Assembly: GCA_937958695.1 (NCBI GenBank)
Contig: CALGNK010000040.1
Coordinates: 1 to 27,525 of the forward strand
Direction of reading: 5' to 3'
DNA length: 27,525 nt
Source of the DNA: an uncultured bacterium
Lineage (GTDB): Bacteria > DUMJ01
The translations under genes and the position numbers were made by a program. Below the pieces are notes generated by a model. That model saw only the letters and a list, made by a program, of their open reading frames with translations, made no database searches and was not told the DNA's origin. Shown one piece after another: positions 14,936-22,918 of this stretch; position 1 is the first letter of the stretch, and the number at the start of each line of letters is the position of its first letter.

Positions 14936-15637
14936 CTACAATTTTTTATTTTCACCTATCCTTATCTTTACCTCTTCATAATATCTACTCAGGTGAACAT
15001 TCATAATCTTCTCCAATTCTTCAAGATCCCTTGATTTACAAGCTTCATATATTGCCTTGTGTTCGTTTAACGATACAATTCCACTTCGATGTGGGAAGAG
15101 TTCATAGAGTTTTTGGAAGAATCTAAAGACAAGGACCTCCATCTGTATCAAAAATCTATTATGGGTAGCTTCTATTAAGGTTTGGTGGAAAAGCATATCA
15201 TAAGTTCTATGCTCATCAACAGATGTAGAGTTAAACATCTTATTTAACCAGTTTTCAAGCTTATCTAGATGTTCTTCATCGATCCTTTCTACTATTATTG
15301 GTAAACAGCCAATCTCTAATGCCTTTCTAGCTTCTAAAAGTTCCAAAAAGATCTCTTCATCGGTTACAAGGGAGAGACTATAGGTAAGACTATCAAAGAT
15401 TGGCTTTAAGTCAAAGCTGCTGACTACAGCTCCCCTTCGGGGTTTTACCTCTATCAATCCACTAAGTTGTAATGCCTTAATTGCCTCCCTCACCGAAGAA
15501 CGACTTACACCAAAAATTTTCATCAGTTCTGTTTCTGTGGGTAACCTGTCCCCGGGCTTTAATCCTTTTTCAAATATATATTCTTTTAATCTTTCAGCTA
15601 TCTGTTCTGCTATGGTTTCCCTCTTTATCTCCTTCAT
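14936..15637 (-). CDS. GntR-family (FadR/FCD) transcriptional regulator, NanR-like by position
   Basis: A 233-aa DNA-binding regulator. Residues 1-75 form a winged helix-turn-helix (GLKPGDRLPTETELMKIFGVSRSSVREAIKALQLSGLIEVKPRRG). Residues from about 85 form an all-helical FCD effector domain with the conserved EARKALE, DMLFHQTLIEATHNRF and EHKAIYEA segments, the last two giving His that may bind metal. GGAGGT precedes the ATG. It is the first gene of the transcript that continues into the binding protein, nanA and sialidase genes. NanR of E. coli is also a GntR/FCD protein controlling sialic acid genes, so a sialic-acid-related effector is a reasonable inference. It is probably autoregulated through the repeats at its promoter. 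Confidence 0.86.
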   Translation of the reverse strand: MKEIKRETIAEQIAERLKEYIFEKGLKPGDRLPTETELMKIFGVSRSSVREAIKALQLSGLIEVKPRRGAVVSSFDLKPIFDSLTYSLSLVTDEEIFLELLEARKALEIGCLPIIVERIDEEHLDKLENWLNKMFNSTSVDEHRTYDMLFHQTLIEATHNRFLIQMEVLVFRFFQKLYELFPHRSGIVSLNEHKAIYEACKSRDLEELEKIMNVHLSRYYEEVKIRIGENKKL

Positions 15638-15665
15638 TTTACCTCCATAACTGCTATTTTTTATT

Positions 15666-15694
15666 ATTATAATACTGTAATATTATCTTGTCAA
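15666..15694 (-). promoter_or_regulatory. Consensus promoter of the GntR/sialic-acid operon
   Basis: On the minus strand TTGACA (15689-15694), exactly 17 bases and TATAAT (15666-15671), a perfect sigma-70 consensus, lie ahead of the GntR gene at 15637. Such a strong core promoter usually needs a repressor, which fits the adjacent inverted repeats. I see no gene in the remaining upstream stretch, 15718-15921. Confidence 0.85.
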
Positions 15695-15717
15695 TATATT
15701 ATAATATCATAAGACAA
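15688..15717. promoter_or_regulatory. Candidate GntR operator overlapping the -35
   Basis: TTGTC (15688-15692) and GACAA (15713-15717) flank a perfect 12-bp palindrome ATATTATAATAT (15696-15707). The left arm overlaps the -35 hexamer of the operon promoter. A repressor bound here would block the promoter. The AT-only core is weak evidence in AT-rich DNA. Confidence 0.45.
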
Positions 15718-15921
15718 ATAAAATCAATAGCAAATACTTTAATAAGATAAGTTTTAAGTAATAAGACTCCTATATGCCTGTGAAAATAAGAACTTTGTCT
15801 TTGTTTCTTATAGAAGTCAATAATGGAAGTTAATAACTTTTAATCTGAACTTGACCACTTTATTTTTAGAGAAATTTAATCTCCTAATCCAGTTCTTCAG
15901 CAAGAGATAGAGCATAGAATT

Positions 15922-16902
15922 TTAGGTTATTCTCCCTTGCTCTCTAAACCAAAGATAAGAATCCCTAATACTTTCTTTAATAGGTCTAAATGAATATCCT
16001 AACTCTTTTATTGCTTTCTTGCTAGAGATATTAGCATTAGAATGTAATACCAAGATGGAGTAAGTTGTAAAAAGAGGTTTTGTCTTAACTAGACTATAGT
16101 AGATTGGAGTAAAGGGAGAAGTGGCATAAGCCAACCAATAAGGCATCTTTATCTTAGGCTTTTTGACTCCAGTTATACTTTCTAAAACTTCTAAAATCTC
16201 ATATACAGAGATAATTTCTCCCCCAAGTATGTACATCTCACCGCATTTACCTCTTTTCATAGCTTGAATATGACCAATAGCAACATCCCTAACATCAGTA
16301 AAATTATAGGCTCCATCTATATAAGCCTTTAATCTTTTATTTGTAAAATCTAATATTAATTGTCCCATCTCAGAGATTTTATAATCAAAGGGACCTATAA
16401 TCCCTGAGGGGCACAAAACAACAGTATCTAATCCTCTTTTTGTAGCCTTTAATACAGCTATTGTAGCTAATGCCTTAGTTTTAGCATAACCTCCATAAAC
16501 CTTATCAGGATTAACCTCGCATGTCTCATCAACCATATTTCCTTTAGGAGGCTCTACTAAAGCATGAACAGAGCTTGTATAAATAAGTTTTTTAACTTTA
16601 TTTTTTATACAGGCTTCTATAACATTTTTTGTCCCTTCTACGTTTACTTCATACATAGTCTTATAGTTCCCTGAAATACTAATAATTCCAGCACAATGGA
16701 ATACAAACTCAAGAGCAATGGTTGCTTTTTTAATATCATTGAAGTTAGTTATATCTGCTCTAACTATACCGATCTCTTCATACTTGATAGGTAAGGTATC
16801 TTCCCACTCAGGTATTATTGCTCTTACTCTAAATCCCTGCTTTATAAGTTCTCTAGTCAAAACATTTCCTAAATGTCCAGTGGCTCCTATTACACCTACC
16901 AC
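15922..16902 (-). CDS. NAD(P)-dependent epimerase/dehydratase (dihydroflavonol-reductase-like)
   Basis: An extended short-chain dehydrogenase/reductase of 326 aa. It has an N-terminal Rossmann loop GATGHLG (6-12), YTSSVHAL (S110/S111) and the catalytic pair Y139-xxx-K143 in YAKTK, followed by PSGIIGP. The C-terminal part (GVKKPKIKMPYWLAY, KKAIKELGYSFRPIKESI) matches the dihydroflavonol-4-reductase and 3beta-HSD-like subgroup. The start codon is GTG at 16902, with GGAGGTG 7 bases upstream. It stands alone between two operons with its own -10 and an 18-bp palindrome, so it has separate, probably TetR-type, control. The substrate is unknown, with sugars, ketones and lipid aldehydes all possible. 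Confidence 0.82.
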   Translation of the reverse strand: MVGVIGATGHLGNVLTRELIKQGFRVRAIIPEWEDTLPIKYEEIGIVRADITNFNDIKKATIALEFVFHCAGIISISGNYKTMYEVNVEGTKNVIEACIKNKVKKLIYTSSVHALVEPPKGNMVDETCEVNPDKVYGGYAKTKALATIAVLKATKRGLDTVVLCPSGIIGPFDYKISEMGQLILDFTNKRLKAYIDGAYNFTDVRDVAIGHIQAMKRGKCGEMYILGGEIISVYEILEVLESITGVKKPKIKMPYWLAYATSPFTPIYYSLVKTKPLFTTYSILVLHSNANISSKKAIKELGYSFRPIKESIRDSYLWFREQGRIT

Positions 16903-16916
16903 TTACTTACACCTCC

Positions 16917-16934
16917 TGACTGACTAGTCAGTCA
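16917..16934. promoter_or_regulatory. Perfect 18-bp palindromic operator (TetR type)
   Basis: TGACTGACTAGTCAGTCA is its own reverse complement. It lies between the -10 (16944-16949) and the ribosome binding site of the reductase gene, over the expected transcription start. The form is typical of TetR/AcrR operators. It has the same length and the same GAC-NN-GTC centre as the site in front of the tetR gene at 24690-24707. Confidence 0.78.
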
Positions 16935-16943
16935 AATAATGTT

Positions 16944-16949
16944 ATTATA
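16944..16949 (-). promoter_or_regulatory. -10 element of the reductase promoter
   Basis: TATAAT on the minus strand lies directly after the terminator hairpin of the upstream operon and 10 bases before the palindrome. The -35 position falls inside that hairpin and does not match the consensus, so activity is uncertain. Confidence 0.45.
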
Positions 16950-16978
16950 ATAAGCCTCCCAATTTATGAGAGGCTTAT
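16950..16978 (-). terminator. Terminator of the six-gene tetR operon
   Basis: ATAAGCCTCTC/GGGAGGCTTAT forms an 11-bp stem with one wobble pair and a 7-base loop, 9 bases after the stop of the acetyltransferase gene. The following tail, TATAATAAC, is AT-rich rather than a U-run and doubles as the -10 of the next gene. Confidence 0.72.
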
Positions 16979-16987
16979 GGGGCTAGT

Positions 16988-18166
16988 CTAAAATGGATTA
17001 TTGTTAAATGTGTACGACTTCTCGAAGATTTTCTCCATCTTTTCTACCGCGCTTGCATTACCTAAAAGTCTTCTACGAGTAAATGCCTCTTTTAGGGTAA
17101 CATAACCAGTAAATATCTGACTGAATGTCTGAATATTACAGCTTAGTTCTCCGCTATCAATTTCTTCTACTTCTATATTTTCATCTTTTATAGTAATAGA
17201 AAAACTTTTATTATTCCATTCCGCATTTGGGTCATAGATAGATATAGAGAAATATGTATCTATATCTCCAGAATATCTTCTATTTATTAACGCCCCCTTT
17301 ACATCAACCACTCTAAACATCATCCAAGGAGAAAGTTCCATCTTTATCCTAGGGTTCGGAAAATCTAAATGTAATCTTTCATCTGGGGCTGTAGACCAGT
17401 ACACCTCTTTTATCTGAGACTGATGAACAAATAAAAACCAAAGCAGTCCATCTTTCGCCTCTTGATCTAAATAGATCATCTCAGTAATATTCAATCTATT
17501 ATCCCTTATAGAATATACTATGTATCCTCTAGGCTCTCCTTGATCATTAAACCAGATATACGCATATCTGGGATGATTCCTGCCGTAAGGATCCTGTAAG
17601 ACAAAGTCTGTCCAGAGTATTTTATTACGAACCGTACAACAGTTATGTCTCTTAGCATATTCTGTGTAAATGTCATTAAGTATATCTAGGTCTTTCTCCT
17701 CAAATGGTTTTATATTTCCTATCTTTTTAAAACCATCAAGATTTTCAGCAGGAATCGTATAATTTAACCTATCAAAGCCTAATTCCCAACCATACTTCCT
17801 ATAAAACTCATAAGAAAATGGCCCTAACATAGAAACAGCCTGTCCTCTCTCTTTCATAATCCTTAGAGAAGACTTTAATAACTCAGCTACCTTTCCTCCA
17901 TGCCTAGTTTCTGGCATAGAGGATACGCTTGCAATGCCTCCCATACTGAAAATAGAACCATAGATATATATCTCAAATGGGAGGATAAAAAGCATAGCAG
18001 ACAAAACGTTAGATTCATCGTAGTAACCTAGAATGGCTTCATCTGGAACGTATCTATCTATAAAATCTCTAACCTTATCCTTAAAGTCATTTAGCCAAGG
18101 AAAGCAATATGTATCCAACTGGATAACTCTTTCATAATCATCTCTTTTAACAAATCTTATCGCCAT
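16988..18166 (-). CDS. Eis-like GNAT N-acetyltransferase
   Basis: A 392-aa protein with the layout of Eis. It has an N-terminal GNAT fold with SMGGIASVSSMPETRHGGKVAELL (the acetyl-CoA loop region) and GPFSYEFYRKYGWELGFDRL, a second GNAT-like part from about 150 to 280, and a C-terminal SCP2/sterol-carrier-like domain (NKSFSITIKDENIEVEE). The chain ends in Phe. In Eis the C-terminal Phe carboxylate is the catalytic base, so this end fits an active enzyme. AAGGAAGGT precedes the ATG. It is the last gene of the operon, 20 bases after the GH5 gene. Eis proteins acetylate amines. In this setting an amino sugar or amino lipid substrate is a guess. Confidence 0.8.
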   Translation of the reverse strand: MAIRFVKRDDYERVIQLDTYCFPWLNDFKDKVRDFIDRYVPDEAILGYYDESNVLSAMLFILPFEIYIYGSIFSMGGIASVSSMPETRHGGKVAELLKSSLRIMKERGQAVSMLGPFSYEFYRKYGWELGFDRLNYTIPAENLDGFKKIGNIKPFEEKDLDILNDIYTEYAKRHNCCTVRNKILWTDFVLQDPYGRNHPRYAYIWFNDQGEPRGYIVYSIRDNRLNITEMIYLDQEAKDGLLWFLFVHQSQIKEVYWSTAPDERLHLDFPNPRIKMELSPWMMFRVVDVKGALINRRYSGDIDTYFSISIYDPNAEWNNKSFSITIKDENIEVEEIDSGELSCNIQTFSQIFTGYVTLKEAFTRRRLLGNASAVEKMEKIFEKSYTFNNNPF

Positions 18167-18186
18167 ACTAATTACCTTCCTTTTAC

Positions 18187-19716
18187 CTAGAAATTTATTT
18201 CTACTCTTCTTTTATTCATAATACTAGGTATTATTAAATACCCTGCACTAGAATCACCTATTCTTTCTACAAAAAACTTTGACTCTGGAATAATTCTAAT
18301 ACTCTTTGGTGATGTATCATGCAGGTAAATTACAGTATTGCTATCTAAAAATTTCTCTTCCCACTCACACTCAAAAAGATTGTTGTCTCTATCAAACTTG
18401 TAATATGCAAGGTCTCCTACTATCCTCATAGGATAGGGTCTCTTAATAGCATCAAAATATTCACTATTTTCTATCTCCATATAACCAAAATAATCCCAAT
18501 AGGTTTCTCCGCACTTCAACTCCTCTATTAATTTTATTATAAATATCGCCACATCTTTTACCCCTATATTTCTTCCAAATGCTCCCCACTCTCCAATAAG
18601 CATTGGAATTCCCAATCTTTGTTGAGTTTCCTTGTGTCTATTAAGTATCATTGATAAACGTTTATAATTCGATTCTCCAATAAAGGGTGTATCAGTCAAA
18701 ATATCATATGCATGTGGGGCATAAACCTGGAGATCGTCTATTTTCTCTATACCACTATAGACACCAATATTAGCAGAAACACTCGGTTCTAAGAATAATA
18801 AAGATTCTTTATCTACTTCTCTAATGGCAGAAACTACTCTTTTGTAAAATGGAACAAGCCTTTCTATTTCAAACCTTCTATAGATCTCTTCTGTACTATC
18901 TATAATACTTGTAAATACCTCAGGATTCAAAAGTTCCTTTATTATTTCTATCCTCTTATTGATATTAAACCATAAACCTTCTAACTCCTCTAAAGAATTA
19001 GCTATTTTAGTCTCCTCCATAAATTTCTTGACCATAATCTCCCAAATCTTATCTATATCTGAACCTATAAATGGTTCGTTCATTATATCATATCCTATAA
19101 CTGTAGGGTTATCAGCATATCGTCCTGCTATAGTTTTCCAGCATAGTGCATAGTGGTCTTGTAGACCTATTCCATCTATTGCACTTCTATTCTTCCAAAA
19201 ATTATCAAAAGCAGACTTTATTGCTGGACTAGAGAAGTAAGCATCACTCCAAATCCCTCCTATATTTATATGTGGGTTCCCATCATTTAAGATTGCCCAT
19301 TCTGGAGCTCCATCTCCGCCAAACTTATGGCTATATAAATCTTGATGCATATCTAATATTACATATATACCATTTCTACTTGCCAAATCGATAAATCTAT
19401 CAATCCTTTCTAGATAATCATTATCTATATAACCCGGGGATGGCTCTAGGCCATCCCAGATAATTCCTAGCCTTATACAGTTTATTCCCCACTCCTTCAA
19501 CTTAGAAAAGTCTAATTCATTCCAAGGACCTATGTATCTGCTATTCTTATCTTTACAAACAAGGTTTATCCCATGTAGTATTACCTCTCTACCGTATCTA
19601 TCTATAAAGACTCCTTCCCTTATAGTTAAATCTTTACTAGAGGCGTATACCAACTTAATATTAAAGGGTGTCAGTACCAGTAAAAAGACTAAACTTAAAA
19701 ATAACAAAATACCCAT
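18187..19716 (-). CDS. Secreted GH5 glycoside hydrolase, endoglycoceramidase-like
   Basis: A 509-aa retaining (beta/alpha)8 glycosidase. Residues 1-26 are a signal peptide (ending LVYASS), so it acts outside the cytoplasmic membrane. Seen are GINLVCK, the LDMHQDLYSHKFGGDGAPEW segment (121-140), which I associate with endoglycoceramidases and related GH5 enzymes, the acid/base Glu214 in IMNEPF, His335 in APHAYD, and the nucleophile Glu376 in LIGEWGAF. A beta-rich tail of about 80 residues follows the barrel, as in endoglycoceramidases. Those enzymes cut glycosphingolipids between glycan and ceramide. A beta-glucosylceramidase or other beta-glycosidase of GH5 is possible. It lies 12 bases after a solute-binding protein gene that could collect the released sugar. 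Confidence 0.83.
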   Translation of the reverse strand: MGILLFLSLVFLLVLTPFNIKLVYASSKDLTIREGVFIDRYGREVILHGINLVCKDKNSRYIGPWNELDFSKLKEWGINCIRLGIIWDGLEPSPGYIDNDYLERIDRFIDLASRNGIYVILDMHQDLYSHKFGGDGAPEWAILNDGNPHINIGGIWSDAYFSSPAIKSAFDNFWKNRSAIDGIGLQDHYALCWKTIAGRYADNPTVIGYDIMNEPFIGSDIDKIWEIMVKKFMEETKIANSLEELEGLWFNINKRIEIIKELLNPEVFTSIIDSTEEIYRRFEIERLVPFYKRVVSAIREVDKESLLFLEPSVSANIGVYSGIEKIDDLQVYAPHAYDILTDTPFIGESNYKRLSMILNRHKETQQRLGIPMLIGEWGAFGRNIGVKDVAIFIIKLIEELKCGETYWDYFGYMEIENSEYFDAIKRPYPMRIVGDLAYYKFDRDNNLFECEWEEKFLDSNTVIYLHDTSPKSIRIIPESKFFVERIGDSSAGYLIIPSIMNKRRVEINF

Positions 19717-19728
19717 TATCTTTCCTCC

Positions 19729-21630
19729 TTATTCTTCTATAAAGAGTTGATATAACCCTATAGGGGCAGGATTAGGATAATTCCAACTATCCCACCACCA
19801 TTCTGGGGTATTCTTTATCCTATTATGCACTATAGAAATAATATCTGGAACAGAACAGATACCTATAACGTATAGATTCCTATAGTGCATATCAAAGATC
19901 TTATTCATTAAAGACTTTTGCCTTTCTAAGTCACTAGCCCTAATTGCCTCATTATACCAAGAAATCATCTGCTTTATCTCCCTTGGAGGTTCTTCTCCTG
20001 ACTTACCACCAGACTTTCTCCATCTAGCCCATTCTATCGCCCAACCAGAACTTTCTGTAGGTACATAATATCTTCCTTCGAATAAAACCTCCATTCCACC
20101 GTCTCCTCCCCACAATGTAGCTTCATGTTCATTAGCAGATACTCTCTGCCAACGGAGAGGTGCACTTTCTACTTTCACTTCTATCTTTATGCCAACTTCA
20201 GTTAAATACTTCTTAAGCACCTCACAGAGGTCGATAAAGTCTGGCCGATAATCTGGAGCTATCTCTATAGTAATCTCAAGACTTTTACCATCTGGTCTTA
20301 ACCTAAATCCATCTGGTCCTTTCTTAAGGCCCATCTCATCTAAAAGTTTATTAGCCTTCTGAGGGTTATACTCTAAGTAAGCATTTGCATACCTACTATG
20401 ATAGAAGGGTGATTGCTCAAGAGGAGCTGGCTGTCTTGGCTTGGACAAACCATAGTATAGTAGATTGACTATCTCTTCACGATTTATAGCATGAGATATA
20501 GCTATTCTAAATCTAGTGTCATTAAATATCTTTCTTAAGATGGGGTCTTTACAGTTCAAGTTAAATTGTATAACCGCTATATTCATATCTGCAGGCTTCA
20601 GCACTCTTACCTTATAGTTTCCTTTTTCTTGTCCTTCTAAAAATAGTGGATATGTCTCCGGAGTTATCACCATTCTATCTACTAGATCATACTCACCTGC
20701 CAGAGTCTTCATAATTGCTACCTGAACATCTGTCAGGATTTCATAAGTAACTCTATCTACATAAGGGAGCTGGTTTCCTTTAATATCTACTTTCCAGTAG
20801 TAAGGATTTCTTTCCGCTACGATCTTCTTTCCAGCAGATGTAGTCAAAGAAGTAAACTTCCAGGCATATAGAGTGGGCCTTTCTGGATTCTCATACCAAC
20901 TGTTCTTTTTCTGAAAAAGCTTATACCAAACATCAAAACCTTCTTTTTTAACTAATTCCTTTAATTTGTTTAGATCTGTATATTTGGGATGGAACTGTTT
21001 TAAATAGTGTTTTGGTAACCAATATTCTGCTCCGACACATGCTGACTGTAGTAGAAAAGTCCCATAAGCGCTAGCAAATTTGAATCTAACAGTATAATCA
21101 TCTATCTTCTCTACCACCATTGGTCTATCGTTAGCTGTAAGATATTCAGGAAAGACAGGGGTAAGTTCTTTATTCAATAGCACATCTTTATACCAAAAAA
21201 GTATATCATCTACTGTAAATGGATACCCATCTGACCACTTTATCCCTTTACGTATATGGAAAATAAATTCTCTATTATCTTTAGATATTCTCCATGATTC
21301 TGCTATATTAGGTAAAACCTTTGTAAAATCGGTATTCCAACTCCATCTAACCAAAGGCTCATAACCTATCGTCCTAGTAAATGTTGGCCAATCTGCTCCA
21401 ACTATAAAGAACCTAAGAGTTCCACCATAACTTCCAACCTTTTCAATAGGTTCTACTATAAGTGGATTTTCTGGGAGTCTCTTATCTACCGATGGCAATT
21501 TGCCTTGCCTTACTAATTCTGCTAACATAGGGGCTTCATTATATCTCTTCTGTGCATAAAGAAATCCATAGTCTATACTAGATAATATTAGAAGGGCTAA
21601 CAAAAGTATGCTTAAAAATCTCCTACTCAT
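19729..21630 (-). CDS. ABC transporter solute-binding protein, family 5 (orphan)
   Basis: A 633-aa periplasmic binding protein, paralogue of the ones at 12967 and 25290. Signal peptide MSRRFLSILLLALLILSS...YAQ, no lipobox, then YNEAPMLAELVRQGKLPS, DNREFIFHIRKGIKWSDG, AERNPYYWKVDIKGNQLPYV and EWARWRKSGGKSGEEP. The frame extends to an ATG at 21645, but that codon is part of ATGGAGGT, which is the ribosome binding site for the ATG at 21630. It lies between the PHP gene and the secreted GH5 gene with gaps of 25 and 12 bases, so it probably binds the GH5 product (inference). No permease genes are adjacent, so it must share membrane parts with another locus. Confidence 0.88.
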   Translation of the reverse strand: MSRRFLSILLLALLILSSIDYGFLYAQKRYNEAPMLAELVRQGKLPSVDKRLPENPLIVEPIEKVGSYGGTLRFFIVGADWPTFTRTIGYEPLVRWSWNTDFTKVLPNIAESWRISKDNREFIFHIRKGIKWSDGYPFTVDDILFWYKDVLLNKELTPVFPEYLTANDRPMVVEKIDDYTVRFKFASAYGTFLLQSACVGAEYWLPKHYLKQFHPKYTDLNKLKELVKKEGFDVWYKLFQKKNSWYENPERPTLYAWKFTSLTTSAGKKIVAERNPYYWKVDIKGNQLPYVDRVTYEILTDVQVAIMKTLAGEYDLVDRMVITPETYPLFLEGQEKGNYKVRVLKPADMNIAVIQFNLNCKDPILRKIFNDTRFRIAISHAINREEIVNLLYYGLSKPRQPAPLEQSPFYHSRYANAYLEYNPQKANKLLDEMGLKKGPDGFRLRPDGKSLEITIEIAPDYRPDFIDLCEVLKKYLTEVGIKIEVKVESAPLRWQRVSANEHEATLWGGDGGMEVLFEGRYYVPTESSGWAIEWARWRKSGGKSGEEPPREIKQMISWYNEAIRASDLERQKSLMNKIFDMHYRNLYVIGICSVPDIISIVHNRIKNTPEWWWDSWNYPNPAPIGLYQLFIEE

Positions 21631-21655
21631 CTCTTTTACCTCCATTCTCTAAGAT

Positions 21656-22918
21656 TTATCTTTTCCAATATAATTTATAAAAGTCTTCTAATTCCTTTTT
21701 ATAAGAAAATGGGTCTTCTCTAAATTCTCCTGTTATGTACCTCATCATTGCCTTTCCCTCATCTTCGCAGATCTTATCATGAACAGGAAAGATCTCTCTA
21801 ATCAAAAATTGGGTAAAGAGAGTTAATCTCAAACTCCCATAAACTCTAGCCTCCCTTCCAGGAATACTTTCTACCCCAACCGAGTATCCAGACTTTATGC
21901 TTTCTATAATGTCCTTTAATTCTAAACTTGGAGAAAATACTACAGTATAATACCAACCAAAGAGGCTTCCCGTCTCACAACCATGAGCATCGGTAACCCC
22001 AACTACAGGGATATTCCTTCCATTAGACTTTTCATAATAAGAGACTATCTGCAAATTATTAGAAATTAACTCATGCATATGATACCCGCCAACTATCTCT
22101 ACAGCATCGAAAGGAATCCTATCATAGAGTAAATCTAAAAGCCTTTCAGAGATATAATAGCCATCCTTAACACGCCAGAAAGGATGGGCAAAGATTCCAA
22201 GACCTTCGCCTTCTCTAATCTTATTAAAACACCATATAGATGATGCTAACTGATATCTCTCAGGTATATCAGGAACCTCATTCTTTAATCCCTCCTCTAT
22301 TTCTGAAACGTCCCTATCATAAGTCTCTCTATCTTTCTCAAATAGCTCGTTTATACTAAATTTACCGCCAAAATTTACTATATGTATAGGATTATTAGGG
22401 GGATGGACCTCTTCTCCAGGAAACAGTTTAAAACCTAAATCTAAATCCTTAAAAGTCTCTATAGCTTCTATAGAGGGAAAGTACTTTCTATGGTCTGTTA
22501 TAGCCAGAAAATCTAGTCCTATCTTTCTACAAGCACAAGCCACATAGCTAGGGGATTCCACGCCATCAGAGTAGTATGTATGTATATGCATATCACCTTT
22601 ATAGGGTGTCCTGTAAAGCAAATCCTCCTTTACCGAATATAGAGAGAACGATATAGTCCTATTACCTACCTCTAGATAGATGATATGTTCTTGCTCCCCT
22701 TCAAAGAACCCCTCAATATAAAATCTATTACCATCTCTTTTTACTTCAAGATTCTTATATTCTTCTTTGCTAGAGTAATTTGTAGAGTAGTGAGTAAATT
22801 TATAATCTCCCTCTGGTAAAAGCCAGTCAGAAAATCTTGGTTCTAATGTCAACATCACCTTTGTATCAGCCTTTACAATCCTAGGATAGATCCTAAAATA
22901 ATTATCAAGACTTATCAT
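21656..22918 (-). CDS. PHP-domain metal-dependent phosphoesterase (CehA/McbA-like)
   Basis: A 420-aa cytoplasmic protein. Residues 1-105 form a beta-rich domain of unclear role. From about 107 a PHP (polymerase and histidinol phosphatase) metal site appears: HIHTYYSDG (H111, H113, D118), ITDH (D142, H143), Glu169/170 in PGEEVH, HIVNFG, FAHPFW and VTDAHG. Together these could hold three metal ions and hydrolyse a phosphate ester. The layout matches CehA/McbA-type metallohydrolases. The gene overlaps the MFS transporter gene by 14 bases, with AAAGGAGG inside the end of that gene, so the two are coupled. If the transporter imports an organophosphate, this enzyme may use it. The substrate cannot be read from the sequence. 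Confidence 0.8.
   Translation of the reverse strand: MISLDNYFRIYPRIVKADTKVMLTLEPRFSDWLLPEGDYKFTHYSTNYSSKEEYKNLEVKRDGNRFYIEGFFEGEQEHIIYLEVGNRTISFSLYSVKEDLLYRTPYKGDMHIHTYYSDGVESPSYVACACRKIGLDFLAITDHRKYFPSIEAIETFKDLDLGFKLFPGEEVHPPNNPIHIVNFGGKFSINELFEKDRETYDRDVSEIEEGLKNEVPDIPERYQLASSIWCFNKIREGEGLGIFAHPFWRVKDGYYISERLLDLLYDRIPFDAVEIVGGYHMHELISNNLQIVSYYEKSNGRNIPVVGVTDAHGCETGSLFGWYYTVVFSPSLELKDIIESIKSGYSVGVESIPGREARVYGSLRLTLFTQFLIREIFPVHDKICEDEGKAMMRYITGEFREDPFSYKKELEDFYKLYWKR

Noticed and set aside
15848-15880. Plus-strand promoter TTGACC with TTAATC in the gap left of the reductase gene
   Set aside because: Poor -10, and no plus-strand gene follows.
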